A stretch of 64,000 nt of DNA from Sphingomonas taxi (GCA_003240625.1 QFMX01000002.1:248001-312000), one strand, 5' to 3'; counted from the first letter of the stretch, positions 26,955-35,981 are shown. Notes: a model not told the origin generated them from the sequence alone. Made by a program: numbers and translations.

Positions 26955-29008
26955 GCCGCCACTCCGTACGCTGGTGCCAGATAAGGGGGCGCCGACGGGA
27001 ACAGGTTGCGACGCAGCGAGGTCAGCGCGAGCATGCTGGTGCGGTGTCGGTCTGGCGTGCTGGTCGCGAACCCGGTCATCGCGGTGTCGATTCCGGCGAG
27101 CAGGTCGGGCTCGGGCGGGGCCGGCTCGTTGGGGCGCAGCGCGCGGTAATGCGTGCCGATCCCCTGGAGAACCGGCGTGATCAGCGCGGCTTCGTTCGGC
27201 GTGCCGTCGAGCCGCAACTGGCGCAGTTCGCCGACCGCCACGCCGACGCGCAGGTCGGTCAGCGCGTCGAGCAGCGGCTTGCCTGGGTCCTCGCCCTGCA
27301 GCGCAAGCCGCGGCGCGAGCAGCCCGATACGGTCGAGCATCCGGGCGATCCAGCCGGCGGCGTCGGGGCGGCCGGGCGAATCGCTGCGGGTCGCCAGTTC
27401 GCGCCAGCCCGCGCGGATCAGCCGCCGGGCGCTGGTGTCAGCGCCGATCGTCTGGAACAGGCCGACCGTGACGACCGCGAACAGCGTGCCGATCAGCTGC
27501 GAGATCCCGCCGTTGAGGAACGCGTCGAACCCGCCGCCGAAGCGGTCGTTCAGCCCGACCGTATTCAACCCGCCGAGCAGCGCGCCGAGCGTCACGAGCA
27601 AGGTCGAGGGCCGCGCGAGGAACATCCCGCCGATCAGCATCGGGGGTGCGAGGACCGCGGCCAGCGTCACGAAGTCGGTCACCCGCGGCAGGATCGCGAA
27701 GGCGTAGACCGCGGACACGACCAGCCCCAGGATGGTCCCGTAGAAGAACGCCTTGATCGCCGGCGCGGGATTGTCGCTGTTGCCGAACAGCGCGCAACAC
27801 ACGCCGGCGATCAGCACCGCGCCTGCGCCGTCCGACCAGCCGGTGCCGATCCAGAAGGCGCAGCCGAGCAGGATCGTCATGATCGTGCCGGCGGCGGCGC
27901 GCAGGGCTATGCCGCGGTCGCGGTGCAGCGGGCGCTTGGCGGTGCGCGCGAGCAGGCGGGCGACCGCGGGCGTGACCGGCGTGCGCGACGGCGAGCGCAT
28001 CTGATCGCGCAGGTCGCGGGCGTTGCGGTGTGCGTCGACCAGCTCGCCGAGGCGGGCGAGCAGGCTCAACCGCAACGCATCGCGCCAGATCAGCGTGTCG
28101 CCGACCGGCGGCTCGAGCGCACGGGCGCGGGCGATCAGCGCGTCGGCGGTTGCGCTGCGCTCGGCGACCGACGGCGGATCGCGCAGCCACTCGCGGACGT
28201 CCTCGATCAGCGCGAGCGCCTCGGGACGGGGGGCGTCGGCGCCGCGCTTGAGTTCGACGATCCGGTCATCGACCGCACTTGCGAGCGGCAGCAGCATCGA
28301 CAGCTCGGCCTGCAACGCGCGCAACGTCCGGACGCGCGGCAGCAGGCGGGCGGTGTCGAACGGCAAATGGATGGAGAGCTGATGCAGTTCGTTGATATCG
28401 AGCGCGAGGCGCCGGCGGTCGCGATCGAGCTGGGCATCGGACTCGCCGGCCAACGAATCGCGCGACCAGCGCTCGGCGTCCGCCAGGATCGCGTCGATCC
28501 GGCCGAGCAGCGCCGCGGTCACGGTCTGCGGGAAGACGAGGCCGTGGATCAGGCTGCCGCAGAGGATCCCGATCGTGATCTCCTGCACGCGCAGTGCCGC
28601 GGTGGTGAACACCGCGCCGGGGGTCGCGACCGAGGGGAAGCCGATGATGCTGGCGGTATAGCCGGCGAGCAGGAAGACGTAGGCGCGCGGCGTCCGGTCG
28701 AGCAGCGAGATATACAGGCACAGGCCTAGCCACAGCGCGAGGCCGAGCGACAGGAGTTCGGGCGCGTTGACGAGGTTGGGGACGAGTACGACCGCGGCGA
28801 TCGCGCCGAGCACCGTGCCCGCGACGCGGAACACCGCCTTCGACAGCACCGCGCCGGCCAGCGGTTGTGCGACGATATACGACGTCGTCACCGCCCAATA
28901 AGGCCGCGTCAGGCCGATCCTGAGTGCGATGTAGTAGGCGAGGAACGCGGCGATCAGGCATTTGACCGAGAAGAGCGCTTCCTTCGCGCCGAACCGGGCG
29001 AGGATCAT
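26951..29008 (-). CDS. FUSC family efflux protein (AaeB-like)
   Basis: The 685-residue protein has two blocks of about six helices (residues roughly 10-170 and 360-520) separated by soluble helical domains, the standard FUSC/AaeB plan. The start FSVKCLIAAFLAYYIALRIG...PYWAVTTSYIVAQP is characteristic. It is likely the inner-membrane part of a pump for aromatic carboxylates or related toxic compounds. It begins 10 bases after the marR stop, so both are on one transcript. Confidence 0.93.
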   Translation of the reverse strand: MILARFGAKEALFSVKCLIAAFLAYYIALRIGLTRPYWAVTTSYIVAQPLAGAVLSKAVFRVAGTVLGAIAAVVLVPNLVNAPELLSLGLALWLGLCLYISLLDRTPRAYVFLLAGYTASIIGFPSVATPGAVFTTAALRVQEITIGILCGSLIHGLVFPQTVTAALLGRIDAILADAERWSRDSLAGESDAQLDRDRRRLALDINELHQLSIHLPFDTARLLPRVRTLRALQAELSMLLPLASAVDDRIVELKRGADAPRPEALALIEDVREWLRDPPSVAERSATADALIARARALEPPVGDTLIWRDALRLSLLARLGELVDAHRNARDLRDQMRSPSRTPVTPAVARLLARTAKRPLHRDRGIALRAAAGTIMTILLGCAFWIGTGWSDGAGAVLIAGVCCALFGNSDNPAPAIKAFFYGTILGLVVSAVYAFAILPRVTDFVTLAAVLAPPMLIGGMFLARPSTLLVTLGALLGGLNTVGLNDRFGGGFDAFLNGGISQLIGTLFAVVTVGLFQTIGADTSARRLIRAGWRELATRSDSPGRPDAAGWIARMLDRIGLLAPRLALQGEDPGKPLLDALTDLRVGVAVGELRQLRLDGTPNEAALITPVLQGIGTHYRALRPNEPAPPEPDLLAGIDTAMTGFATSTPDRHRTSMLALTSLRRNLFPSAPPYLAPAYGVAA

Positions 29009-29018
29009 CGGGTCGGGC

Positions 29019-29471
29019 TCATCGCGCGCGATCCGCCATGAACCGCGCGCCGAGTTGCTCCGCCACGCGGAGGGCGGTGGCGAGGTCGTCGTCGGAAACG
29101 CCTTCGAGCATTTCGTGGCGCAGGGTGGTGAACTTCGCCTCGATCGTGGTGACGAGCGTGCGGCCGCGCTCGGTCAGGCGGATCCGGCTGACACGCGCAT
29201 CGGCCGGATCGCGGCGGCGCTCGACCAGGCCGGCGGCGGTCATCTGGTCGATCGAGCGTACGAGCGAGGCCTGCGTCACATCGAGCTGGGTGGCGAGATC
29301 GGTCTGGCGCACGTCGTCGCCGAGCCGGCCGACCTGGACCAGCGCCCATCCCGACGATGCGGATACGCACATGTCGCTGAGCGCCCGATCCGCCGCCTGG
29401 CGCCACAGGCGGGCGAGCGGCAGCAGGGTGCGGGCGTAGGAGGATTCGAGAGCGGCACGGGCGGAAGTCAT
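29019..29471 (-). CDS. MarR family transcriptional regulator
   Basis: The 150-residue winged-helix regulator has a recognition region QTDLATQLDVTQASLVRSIDQM and the wing VERRRDPADARVSRIRLTERG, the DxRxxxxxLT signature of MarR proteins. It is the first gene of the efflux operon and probably represses it until a phenolic ligand binds. A perfect 20-base dyad starts nine bases upstream of its ATG. Confidence 0.94.
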   Translation of the reverse strand: MTSARAALESSYARTLLPLARLWRQAADRALSDMCVSASSGWALVQVGRLGDDVRQTDLATQLDVTQASLVRSIDQMTAAGLVERRRDPADARVSRIRLTERGRTLVTTIEAKFTTLRHEMLEGVSDDDLATALRVAEQLGARFMADRAR

Positions 29472-29479
29472 TAGCGTGC

Positions 29480-29499
29480 TAAGTAATGGCGTTTACTTA
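29480..29499. promoter_or_regulatory. Candidate MarR operator
   Basis: This is a perfect inverted repeat TAAGTAA-TGGCGT-TTACTTA in an A/T-rich spot directly upstream of marR. Size and symmetry match known MarR-family operators, suggesting autoregulation of the whole efflux operon. The assignment is inference from position and symmetry. Confidence 0.65.
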
Positions 29500-29556
29500 T
29501 GCTGCAATGCGGAATCTGTAGATGACAAAAAAGTTAGGAAGGCTTGCGCGCGCCTA

Positions 29557-29640
29557 CGTCATCCTGACGAAAGTCAGGACCCAGAGCAAAAGCAGGGCCG
29601 CGTTCCATTACTCTGGGTCCTGACTTTCGTCAGGATGACG
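29557..29640. repeat. Composite inverted repeat, family E
   Basis: The arms TCCTGAC-GAAA-GTCAGGA and complement are each followed by an inward CCCAGAG box, flanked by GTCA/TGAC ends; the whole is one near-perfect dyad with a centre of about 26 bases. It lies between the divergent-side upstream region of marR and the end of the dTMP kinase gene. Confidence 0.9.
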
Positions 29641-29685
29641 GGTGAGGTTGGCGATTGATCGGACGAAAGATCGGACGGACGCGGG

Positions 29686-30345
29686 TCAGTCGAGCAGCGC
29701 GACGATCTCCGCGGCGATCTCTGCCGGTAACCGCGACGCACCGTCCGCCACGGTCGAAACGGTCGCCCACCGTCCGAGCAACCCAGCCTTCGCCATCGCG
29801 GTGTAGTTGGTCCTGACCCGGTCCTGCAGCCCGGTATCCGCTTCGTAGGCGTCGAACGCATCGTCGGTGTAGGACCGCTTGCGCTTCTTCAGGATCAGTC
29901 CGCGCGCGATCTCGGCGGGCGTGTCCAGATAGACCGACAGGTCGGGCTTGGGCAGCGCGAACGACCCCGTCTCCAGGTCGGCGATCCACGCCATCATCGC
30001 ATCCGCCTCGTCCGCCGGGACCTGCGCCGCCTGATACGCCATGTTCGAAGCAATGTAGCGATCGAATACCACCACGTCGTTCGCCGCCATCGTCGCCAGC
30101 AGGTGATCGCGCGACTCCATCCGGTCGAGCGCGTACAGCACCGCCGCCGCTTTTGGCGACGTGCTGCGCGGGAGCGTCCCCGCCAGCATCGCGCCGAGCG
30201 CCCAGCCGCCGACCGTCTCGGTATAGCGCGGGAACGACACGACGTCGGCGGTGCGGCCGGCGGCGCGCAACTGCTCGACGACCAATGCCGAAGCGGTGGC
30301 CTTGCCCGCGCCGTCGGCGCCTTCGATTGCCAGGAGGAAGCTCAT
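29686..30345 (-). CDS. dTMP kinase-like nucleoside monophosphate kinase
   Basis: The 219-residue protein has a P-loop GADGAGKAT, the FPRY motif with acceptor-binding residues, VFDRYIASNMAYQ (the DR-Y-S-A/Y-Q region of thymidylate kinases), and a lid-like KKRKRSYTDDAFD. It should phosphorylate dTMP to dTDP. The P-loop Ala in place of the usual Ser/Thr at GK(S/T)T and the overall form differ from standard bacterial Tmk, so this may be a second, divergent copy. Confidence 0.85.
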   Translation of the reverse strand: MSFLLAIEGADGAGKATASALVVEQLRAAGRTADVVSFPRYTETVGGWALGAMLAGTLPRSTSPKAAAVLYALDRMESRDHLLATMAANDVVVFDRYIASNMAYQAAQVPADEADAMMAWIADLETGSFALPKPDLSVYLDTPAEIARGLILKKRKRSYTDDAFDAYEADTGLQDRVRTNYTAMAKAGLLGRWATVSTVADGASRLPAEIAAEIVALLD

Positions 30346-30457
30346 GGGGGAGCCCTAGGACAGATCGCCCTGCGGTTTAAAGCCATCTCGTCACCCCGGG
30401 CCCTTTGGCAAGGTTCAGGAAAGCCACGGTCCGGCGTCCACGGTGGCACGCCCTTCC

Positions 30458-30514
30458 TTGTTCTCCCGCGAAGGCGGGAGCCCAGACTGGATCCCCGCCT
30501 TCGCGGGGAAACAG
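30458..30514. repeat. Composite inverted repeat, family C, copy 3
   Basis: The arms CCCGC-GAAG-GCGGG and CCCCGC-CTTC-GCGGGG surround CCCAGACTGG. It lies between the mprF stop side and the dTMP kinase start; the rest of that 219-base gap shows nothing clear. Confidence 0.9.
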
Positions 30515-30564
30515 GCTTGCTTGCCGACCGACTGGTTCCGAGCGAACAATTTGTCGGCCAAGCC

Positions 30565-33174
30565 CTACCGGCTCACCAAAGCCTGCAAATCGATCAGCCC
30601 GCGCAGCAGCGAGGTGCCGCCCGGCGAGGCGATGTAGCGCGGCGTCCAGTTCGGGCGGAACTTCTCCTTGTAGGCGCGCAGGCCGGCGAACCCGTAGAAG
30701 CGCTCGCCGTGGCGGAACAGGAACGCGGCCACCTTCGACCAGGTCGGCGACAGCCGCCGCGCCTCGATCCCGGACAGCGGTGCCATCCCGAGCGAGAAAG
30801 TGCGATAGCCATGCTCGTGCCCCCACAGCATCAGCCGCGTGAACAGAAAGTCCATGCCACCCTGCGGCATCGACTCGGCGTGGCGCATCAGGTCGACCGA
30901 CAGCTCCTGCTTGTTCGGCGTGCCCCAGACATTGGCGAAGGCGACGATGCGCCCGTCGATCCGCACCACCGCGCAGTCGAACTTCGCCATATACCCCGGC
31001 TCGAACCGGCCGACGCTGAACCGCTTCTCGGCGTGGTTCTTGTCGGCCAGCCACCAGTCGGAGATCGCGTGCAATTCGGGGATAATCGCGGGGATCTCGG
31101 TGGCGGGCACGACCGCGAACTCGGCGCCGGCGCGCTCGGCGACGCGGCTCGCCTTGCGCACGCTGCGCATGTCGGGCGTGTCGAGCGTGAAGCCTTCCAG
31201 TTCCACAGTGGCTTCCTCGCCGTATTTGACGAGCTTCAACCCCATCTCGATCGCGATCGGCACAATGCGCAGGCCGATCTGGTACAGCAGCAACCGCCCC
31301 TGCGCGGCATCGGCACGCGCGCGGATCGCCCACAAAAGCTCGGACCAGGCCTCTGCCGGGCCGACCGGATCGCCGATCACGATCCAGCTCGCGCCCTTCA
31401 CCTGGTACATCAGGAACGCGTCGCCACTGTCCGATACCAGGAACCGCTTGTCGCCGGTGAAGGCCAGCATCGCGTCGGTGCGGTCGGCATGCGCGAGCGC
31501 CGCCTCGGCGACGTCGCGCGGCAGTTCGTCGTGGATCATCGGTACGGGCGCGGCCGCGAACAGCCGCCAGATCGCCGCGCCGATCAGCAACAGCCCGACC
31601 GCCAAGCTGGTGCGGAGGAAGCGCGAGGCGTTCGCGTCGGTCTCGAACCGCCACCACAGGTCGCTCGAATAGCCGACATGGCGATAGGCGAAGAAGCCGA
31701 TCAGCACCGACAGCCCGATCGCGGCGCCGACGCCGACCAGCCATTCGGGCGACAGCGGCTCCGCGGTCAGCCGCGTCCGGCGATAGAAGGCCGCCCGTGT
31801 CCATTGCAGCGCGGCGGCGGTCAGCACGAGCACGGTCGCCTCCTCGTAATCGAGGCCCTTGGCGATCGACAGCAGCGTCCCCGTGACCAGCAGCAGCCGC
31901 GCCGCCCAGAACGCGCCGTCGAGCCGCCGGTACAGCCCGAGCGCGACGAACAGTAGCATGACGCCGACGAGGCTCGCCGCGACATGCGCCATCTCGCTGA
32001 TCGGCAGCGGCAGGACGCTCGCCAGCATGTCCATCCGGCCCGGCGCGGCGGGCAGCGCGCCCGAGACGAGCAGCATCGCGCCGCACAGGAAGACCAGCAC
32101 GCCCAGCAGCAACGGCGCCAGCGGCAGCGCGATCGCCAGTGGATCGGTGCCGCGACGCTCCTGTCCGGCGGTGCGGTCGCGACGGCGCCATTGCCGGCCC
32201 TCGTGAAACGCGAGCAATACCGCCGCCAGGATCAGCGGCGCGACGTAATAGATGATCCGATAGGCGAGCAGGGCTGCGAGGATCGTCGCGTTGTTCTGCG
32301 GCATCGTCGCGATGATCACCGCCTCGAACACGCCGAGCCCGCCCGGCACATGGCTGATCAACGCGACCACGATCGCCACCGCATAGCCGAGGAACAGCAC
32401 CGGATAGAGATCGGGCGAGGCACCCGGCAACAGCACGAACAGCGCTGCGCTCGCCGCGGCGAGGTCGACCGTCGAGACCAGCACGAGCGCCAGCGCCTGC
32501 CGTGCATCGGGCAAGGGCAGGCGCCAGCCGAACAGACCGATCGCCCCGCCGCGGCGATAGCGCAGGACGATCGCCAGCATCGCCAGCGGGATCGCGATGC
32601 CGATCGACCGCTCCAGCAGCGGCGGCATGGTCCAGCGGACGATCGGCAACATGCCGGGATGCAGCGCCATCGACAGGCAGGCGACGGTGATCACGCCCGC
32701 CCAGAACGTCACGCCCGCGATCAGGACGACGCGCGCGACCGCGGCTTCGTCGAGGCCAGCGCGACTGTAGACCCGGTAGCGCGCCGAGCCGCCGGTCAGC
32801 ATCGCAAGGCCGAGATTGTGGCTGATCGTGTAGCTGGTGAACGAGGCGACCGCCGCGGTGCGCCACGGCAGCGGGTGGCCGATCACCCGGAGCGCGATCG
32901 TGTCGTAGAAGGTGAGCGCGATGTAGCTGATGACCGTCAGCGCGATCGACGCGGACAATTCGGGCCAGCCGAGTGCCGCGAACGCCGCGCGGACCTCCGA
33001 CAGGCGGATCTCCGCGGTGAGCTTGTGGATCGCCGCGAAGCCGAGCACCGCGACCACCAGCACCGCGAGCGCGATCAGAGTGCCGCGGCGATGTGCGATC
33101 CAGTCGCGGATTCGGGCCCAGTCGCGGATCCGGGTCACGCGCGTCAACCGCGTCGCCACGTCTGCGTCTTGCAT
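30565..33174 (-). CDS. mprF: Lysylphosphatidylglycerol synthase/flippase MprF (LpiA)
   Basis: The 869-residue protein has an N-terminal flippase module of many helices (about residues 30-560; ISHVPGGLGVFEAVII is typical). The C-terminal DUF2156 aminoacyl-transferase domain contains SWIVIGDPVGP, GLKLVKYGEEATVELE, RKASRVAERAG, and the end FRPNWTPRYIASP. It transfers Lys (or Ala) from tRNA to phosphatidylglycerol and flips the product, lowering surface charge under acid or peptide stress. The ATG at 33174 overlaps the DUF2147 gene by 31 bases; TTG 33147 (TTGA overlap) and GTG 33138 are alternatives. The N-terminus carries a short duplication, RIRDWARIRDW. Confidence 0.94.
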   Translation of the reverse strand: MQDADVATRLTRVTRIRDWARIRDWIAHRRGTLIALAVLVVAVLGFAAIHKLTAEIRLSEVRAAFAALGWPELSASIALTVISYIALTFYDTIALRVIGHPLPWRTAAVASFTSYTISHNLGLAMLTGGSARYRVYSRAGLDEAAVARVVLIAGVTFWAGVITVACLSMALHPGMLPIVRWTMPPLLERSIGIAIPLAMLAIVLRYRRGGAIGLFGWRLPLPDARQALALVLVSTVDLAAASAALFVLLPGASPDLYPVLFLGYAVAIVVALISHVPGGLGVFEAVIIATMPQNNATILAALLAYRIIYYVAPLILAAVLLAFHEGRQWRRRDRTAGQERRGTDPLAIALPLAPLLLGVLVFLCGAMLLVSGALPAAPGRMDMLASVLPLPISEMAHVAASLVGVMLLFVALGLYRRLDGAFWAARLLLVTGTLLSIAKGLDYEEATVLVLTAAALQWTRAAFYRRTRLTAEPLSPEWLVGVGAAIGLSVLIGFFAYRHVGYSSDLWWRFETDANASRFLRTSLAVGLLLIGAAIWRLFAAAPVPMIHDELPRDVAEAALAHADRTDAMLAFTGDKRFLVSDSGDAFLMYQVKGASWIVIGDPVGPAEAWSELLWAIRARADAAQGRLLLYQIGLRIVPIAIEMGLKLVKYGEEATVELEGFTLDTPDMRSVRKASRVAERAGAEFAVVPATEIPAIIPELHAISDWWLADKNHAEKRFSVGRFEPGYMAKFDCAVVRIDGRIVAFANVWGTPNKQELSVDLMRHAESMPQGGMDFLFTRLMLWGHEHGYRTFSLGMAPLSGIEARRLSPTWSKVAAFLFRHGERFYGFAGLRAYKEKFRPNWTPRYIASPGGTSLLRGLIDLQALVSR

Positions 33175-33560
33175 AGGAAGCCGCCGATCAGACACCCTTT
33201 CACGTCGATCGTGTCGGCGTCGACCAGCGTCAGCGTCGATCCGAAGGTGCGGCCCATGTCGGGGACGAAGATCTGCCCGGACCATCGGTTGCGACCGTTC
33301 GGACGGTATTCGTGGAGCAACGCCGTGCCGATCAGCTTGGGGGTGCCGCCATCGCGCGCGTCGGCTTGCGCCTCGTCGTCGGCGCGGACGACCCAGCCGC
33401 AGAGTTTGCTGCCGCCGGTCTTGTCGGGGCAGGCACCGGTCTTCATCGCGACGCTGTTCTTCGGGTTATGCCAGACGCCTTCCACCGGGAAAGCCGGAGC
33501 GGGGGAAGCGGGAGCGGGGCTGCCCGCGGCCATCGCGAGCGCCATCAGTGCAGCAACCAT
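33144..33560 (-). CDS. DUF2147 secreted protein
   Basis: The 138-residue product has a signal peptide MVAALMALAMAAGSPA and then the DUF2147 fold: GVWHNPKNSVAMKTGACPD, KLCGWVV, and GQIFVPDMGRTFGSTLTLVD. These proteins are small periplasmic beta-rich domains of unknown function. ATG 33560 has GAGGAT eight bases upstream. It sits between the AcvB-like and MprF genes in the same direction, 10 bases after the former, so it is probably part of a lipid-modification operon. Confidence 0.88.
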   Translation of the reverse strand: MVAALMALAMAAGSPAPASPAPAFPVEGVWHNPKNSVAMKTGACPDKTGGSKLCGWVVRADDEAQADARDGGTPKLIGTALLHEYRPNGRNRWSGQIFVPDMGRTFGSTLTLVDADTIDVKGCLIGGFLCKTQTWRRG

Positions 33561-33570
33561 CGGTCGATCC

Positions 33571-34365
33571 TCAATCCGCGAATACGAACCGCGATAGCAC
33601 GTCGTAGAGCGCATCGGCGTCGCGGTGAAGCGGGTGTCCGCCGGGCAGGGCGACCCGCCGTGCATTGGCCTGGGTCAGCAACGGACACAGGCTCTCGGCC
33701 TCCTCGACGCCCTGCACGCACAGCAGCGGCGCCCAGGTGAGACGGCGGGCGGTCGGCAGCGCATCGGTGGTCGGCGTCCAGTAATCGAACACTTCGCTCG
33801 GGGACGCGCGGAACTGGACGGTGTTCTCGGGCACGATCAGCGCGACCTTGGCGATCTTGGCGCGCAGGTCGGGGGCCAGGTCGACGAGCCCGACATGGAG
33901 CATGTCCGCGCCGAACGACTGGCCGATCAGCACGACCCGGTCGGTCTGCCCGAACCGCAGCGCCCGCTGTTCGGCGCGCGCGATCAGCATCGTGATGTCC
34001 GCCGGCGTCCGCGTCCGGCGCAGATAGGTGAGCGTGTTGACCGCAACCACCGGCACGCCGTCCGCCGCAAGCCGGTGCGCGATCTGCGGCGCCATGCCGA
34101 TCTTGTAGCCGAGATCGCCGGTCAGCAGGACCGCGGCGAACGGGCGGCGGGACTTTGCCGGGGTCGTGATTGCGGAGACGTCGGTGAACAGCGGGCCACC
34201 GAAATAGCCGAGCCAGCCCATGAAGCCGGTCGCGCCGATTGCGAGCACGGCAAAAGCGAGCAACGATCGTCGAAACCACGTCATTCGCAACCGATTGCGC
34301 CCGGCCGGATGATCGACACGTGGAGCAGGGATGACGTTTTCGTCATCCGATTCGGCGGTAATCAT
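33571..34365 (-). CDS. AcvB/VirJ-like serine hydrolase (lysyl-PG hydrolase candidate)
   Basis: The 264-residue protein has an N-terminal membrane anchor (LLAFAVLAIGATGFMGWLGYF) and an alpha/beta-hydrolase of the VirJ type: AAVLLTGDLGYKIG, VVAVNTLTYLRRTRTP, nucleophile elbow VVLIGQSFGAD with Ser150, and a C-terminal GGHPLHRDADAL with the presumed His. In Agrobacterium the relative AcvB hydrolyses lysyl-phosphatidylglycerol made by LpiA/MprF. The neighbouring mprF makes the same role likely here. The start at 34365 has a GGAGG five bases upstream, contributed by a family A repeat; ATG 34284 is a later alternative without such a site. Confidence 0.87.
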   Translation of the reverse strand: MITAESDDENVIPAPRVDHPAGRNRLRMTWFRRSLLAFAVLAIGATGFMGWLGYFGGPLFTDVSAITTPAKSRRPFAAVLLTGDLGYKIGMAPQIAHRLAADGVPVVAVNTLTYLRRTRTPADITMLIARAEQRALRFGQTDRVVLIGQSFGADMLHVGLVDLAPDLRAKIAKVALIVPENTVQFRASPSEVFDYWTPTTDALPTARRLTWAPLLCVQGVEEAESLCPLLTQANARRVALPGGHPLHRDADALYDVLSRFVFAD

Positions 34366-34367
34366 AT

Positions 34368-34494
34368 GATCCTCCCCCGCCAGGGGGAGGTGGCTGGCGC
34401 TTGCCAGACGGAGGGGGAGGACATCCAACAGCTGTGGTCGCTTACCTCCCCCTCCGTCACCTTCGGCGACACCTCCCCCTGGCGGGGGAGGATT
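34368..34494. repeat. Composite inverted repeat, family A, copy 2
   Basis: It has the same order of inner arms as the copy at 7025 (x on the left, y on the right). Its left end abuts the start codon of the AcvB-like gene and its right end lies 19 bases from the chorismate mutase stop. Confidence 0.92.
34371..34375 (-). promoter_or_regulatory. Shine-Dalgarno site supplied by a repeat end
   Basis: On the minus strand the outer arm of the family A repeat ends in GGAGG, followed by ATCAT and then the ATG at 34365. Spacing (five bases) is near optimal. This decides the start of the AcvB-like gene. Confidence 0.7.
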
Positions 34495-34512
34495 GCGGAC
34501 GGGTTGTTCGCC

Positions 34513-34800
34513 TCAGGCGGGATCGTGCGCCAGCCGCTCGTGGTGCCGGATCACCTCGTCGATGATGAAGCGGAGGAATTTCTCCGAGAACTCCGGGTCG
34601 AGCTGCGCCTCCGCCGCCAGATGCCGCAGTCGGGCGATCTGGCGTTCCTCGCGGCCGGGATCGGCGGCCGGCAAGCCGTGCGTCGCCTTGTGCCGGCCGA
34701 CCGCCTGGGTCACCTTGAAGCGCTCGGCGAGCATGTGGATCAGCGCCGCATCGATATTGTCGATGCTCTGGCGGTATCCGGTCAACAGGTCGTCAGCCAC
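34513..34800 (-). CDS. Chorismate mutase (AroQ class)
   Basis: The 95-residue all-helical protein has the AroQ pattern: YRQSIDNIDAALIHMLAERF, VGRHKATHGLP, REERQIARL and EFSEKFLRFIIDEVIRHH. It converts chorismate to prephenate for Phe/Tyr synthesis. It is a free-standing cytosolic form of about the E. coli P-protein domain length. It is divergent from the prenyl synthase gene, with about 148 bases between the starts. Confidence 0.94.
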   Translation of the reverse strand: MADDLLTGYRQSIDNIDAALIHMLAERFKVTQAVGRHKATHGLPAADPGREERQIARLRHLAAEAQLDPEFSEKFLRFIIDEVIRHHERLAHDPA

Positions 34801-34948
34801 CTACCTACCCTTTCCTTGGTTCGGCGCGCCTTTTGCGGGGACGCGGCCGGATCGGCAAGGTGTCGTACGGCAGACTGGGGCGAGCCGGGTACGCCGAGGG
34901 TCGGCAAGGGTTGCTTTGCAGGGGCATAGGCGGCAGAGGCTCGGGCAG

Positions 34949-35977
34949 ATGAGCGCTACCGTCCACCGCCTCGACACCCTTCGTCCCAATCCCGAGTCAC
35001 AGCCCTCGCTGGACCCGATGGTCAAGCTCGTCACCGGCGATATGGACCAGGTCAACGCGGTCATCCGCGGGCGGATGGAGTCGGAAATCCCGCTGATCCC
35101 CGAACTGGCCGGTCACCTGATCGCAGGCGGCGGCAAGCGGATGCGGCCGATGCTGACGCTCGCGAGCGCGCAACTGATCGATTATAGCGGTACGCAGCAC
35201 CACCTGCTCGCCGCCGCGGTCGAGTTCATCCACACCGCCACGCTGCTGCACGACGACGTCGTCGATGGCTCGGACCTGCGCCGGGGCAAGCGGACCGCCA
35301 ACATCATCTGGGGCAATCCGGCAAGCGTGCTGGTCGGCGATTTCCTGTTCAGCCGCAGCTTCGAACTGATGGTCGAGGCGGGCAGCCTGAAGGCGCTCAA
35401 GATCCTGTCCTCGACCAGCGCGGTGATCGCCGAGGGCGAGGTGAACCAGCTCACCGCCGCGCGCCGCGTCGATCTCGGCGAGGAGCGCTATCTCGATATC
35501 ATCGGTGCGAAGACCGCCGCGCTGTTCGCCGCGGCCTGCCGGATTTCGGCTGTCGTCGCCGAGCGCCCCGAGGCCGAGGAGGCCGCGCTCGACGCCTATG
35601 GCCGCAACCTTGGCATCGCGTTCCAGCTGGTCGACGATGCGATCGATTATGTCTCGGACGCGGACACGATGGGTAAGGACGCGGGCGACGACTTCCGCGA
35701 GGGGAAAATGACGCTCCCGGTAATCCTGGCGTATGCGCGCGGCTCAGCCGAGGATCGCGCGTTCTGGAAGGATGCGGTCGAAGGACGCCGCGACAGCGAC
35801 GCCGACCTGCAACACGCGGTCCGCCTGATCCGCTCGACCCGTGCGATCGACGACACTTTCGCGCGGGCCCGTCATTACGGCCAGCGCGCGATCGACTCGA
35901 TCGGCGGCTTTGCCAATGGCGACGCCAAGGATGCGATGGTCGAGGCCGTCGAGTTCGCGGTCGCCCGCGCGTACTGA
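34949..35977 (+). CDS. ispB: Polyprenyl (octaprenyl/decaprenyl) diphosphate synthase
   Basis: The 342-residue trans-prenyltransferase has both Asp-rich motifs: LLHDDVVDGSDLRRG (DDxxD, first) and FQLVDDAIDYVSD (second), plus GGGKRMRPML. It elongates farnesyl diphosphate with IPP to the ubiquinone side chain; sphingomonads typically make Q-10, so a decaprenyl product is plausible. The ATG at 34949 is the first start after a frame that runs through non-coding sequence. Confidence 0.95.
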   Translation: MSATVHRLDTLRPNPESQPSLDPMVKLVTGDMDQVNAVIRGRMESEIPLIPELAGHLIAGGGKRMRPMLTLASAQLIDYSGTQHHLLAAAVEFIHTATLLHDDVVDGSDLRRGKRTANIIWGNPASVLVGDFLFSRSFELMVEAGSLKALKILSSTSAVIAEGEVNQLTAARRVDLGEERYLDIIGAKTAALFAAACRISAVVAERPEAEEAALDAYGRNLGIAFQLVDDAIDYVSDADTMGKDAGDDFREGKMTLPVILAYARGSAEDRAFWKDAVEGRRDSDADLQHAVRLIRSTRAIDDTFARARHYGQRAIDSIGGFANGDAKDAMVEAVEFAVARAY

Positions 35978-35981
35978 AGAC

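Noticed and set aside
34368..34494. Repeats considered as a CRISPR array
   Set aside because: Copies are inverted, not direct, are kilobases apart, and have no regular spacers or cas genes.
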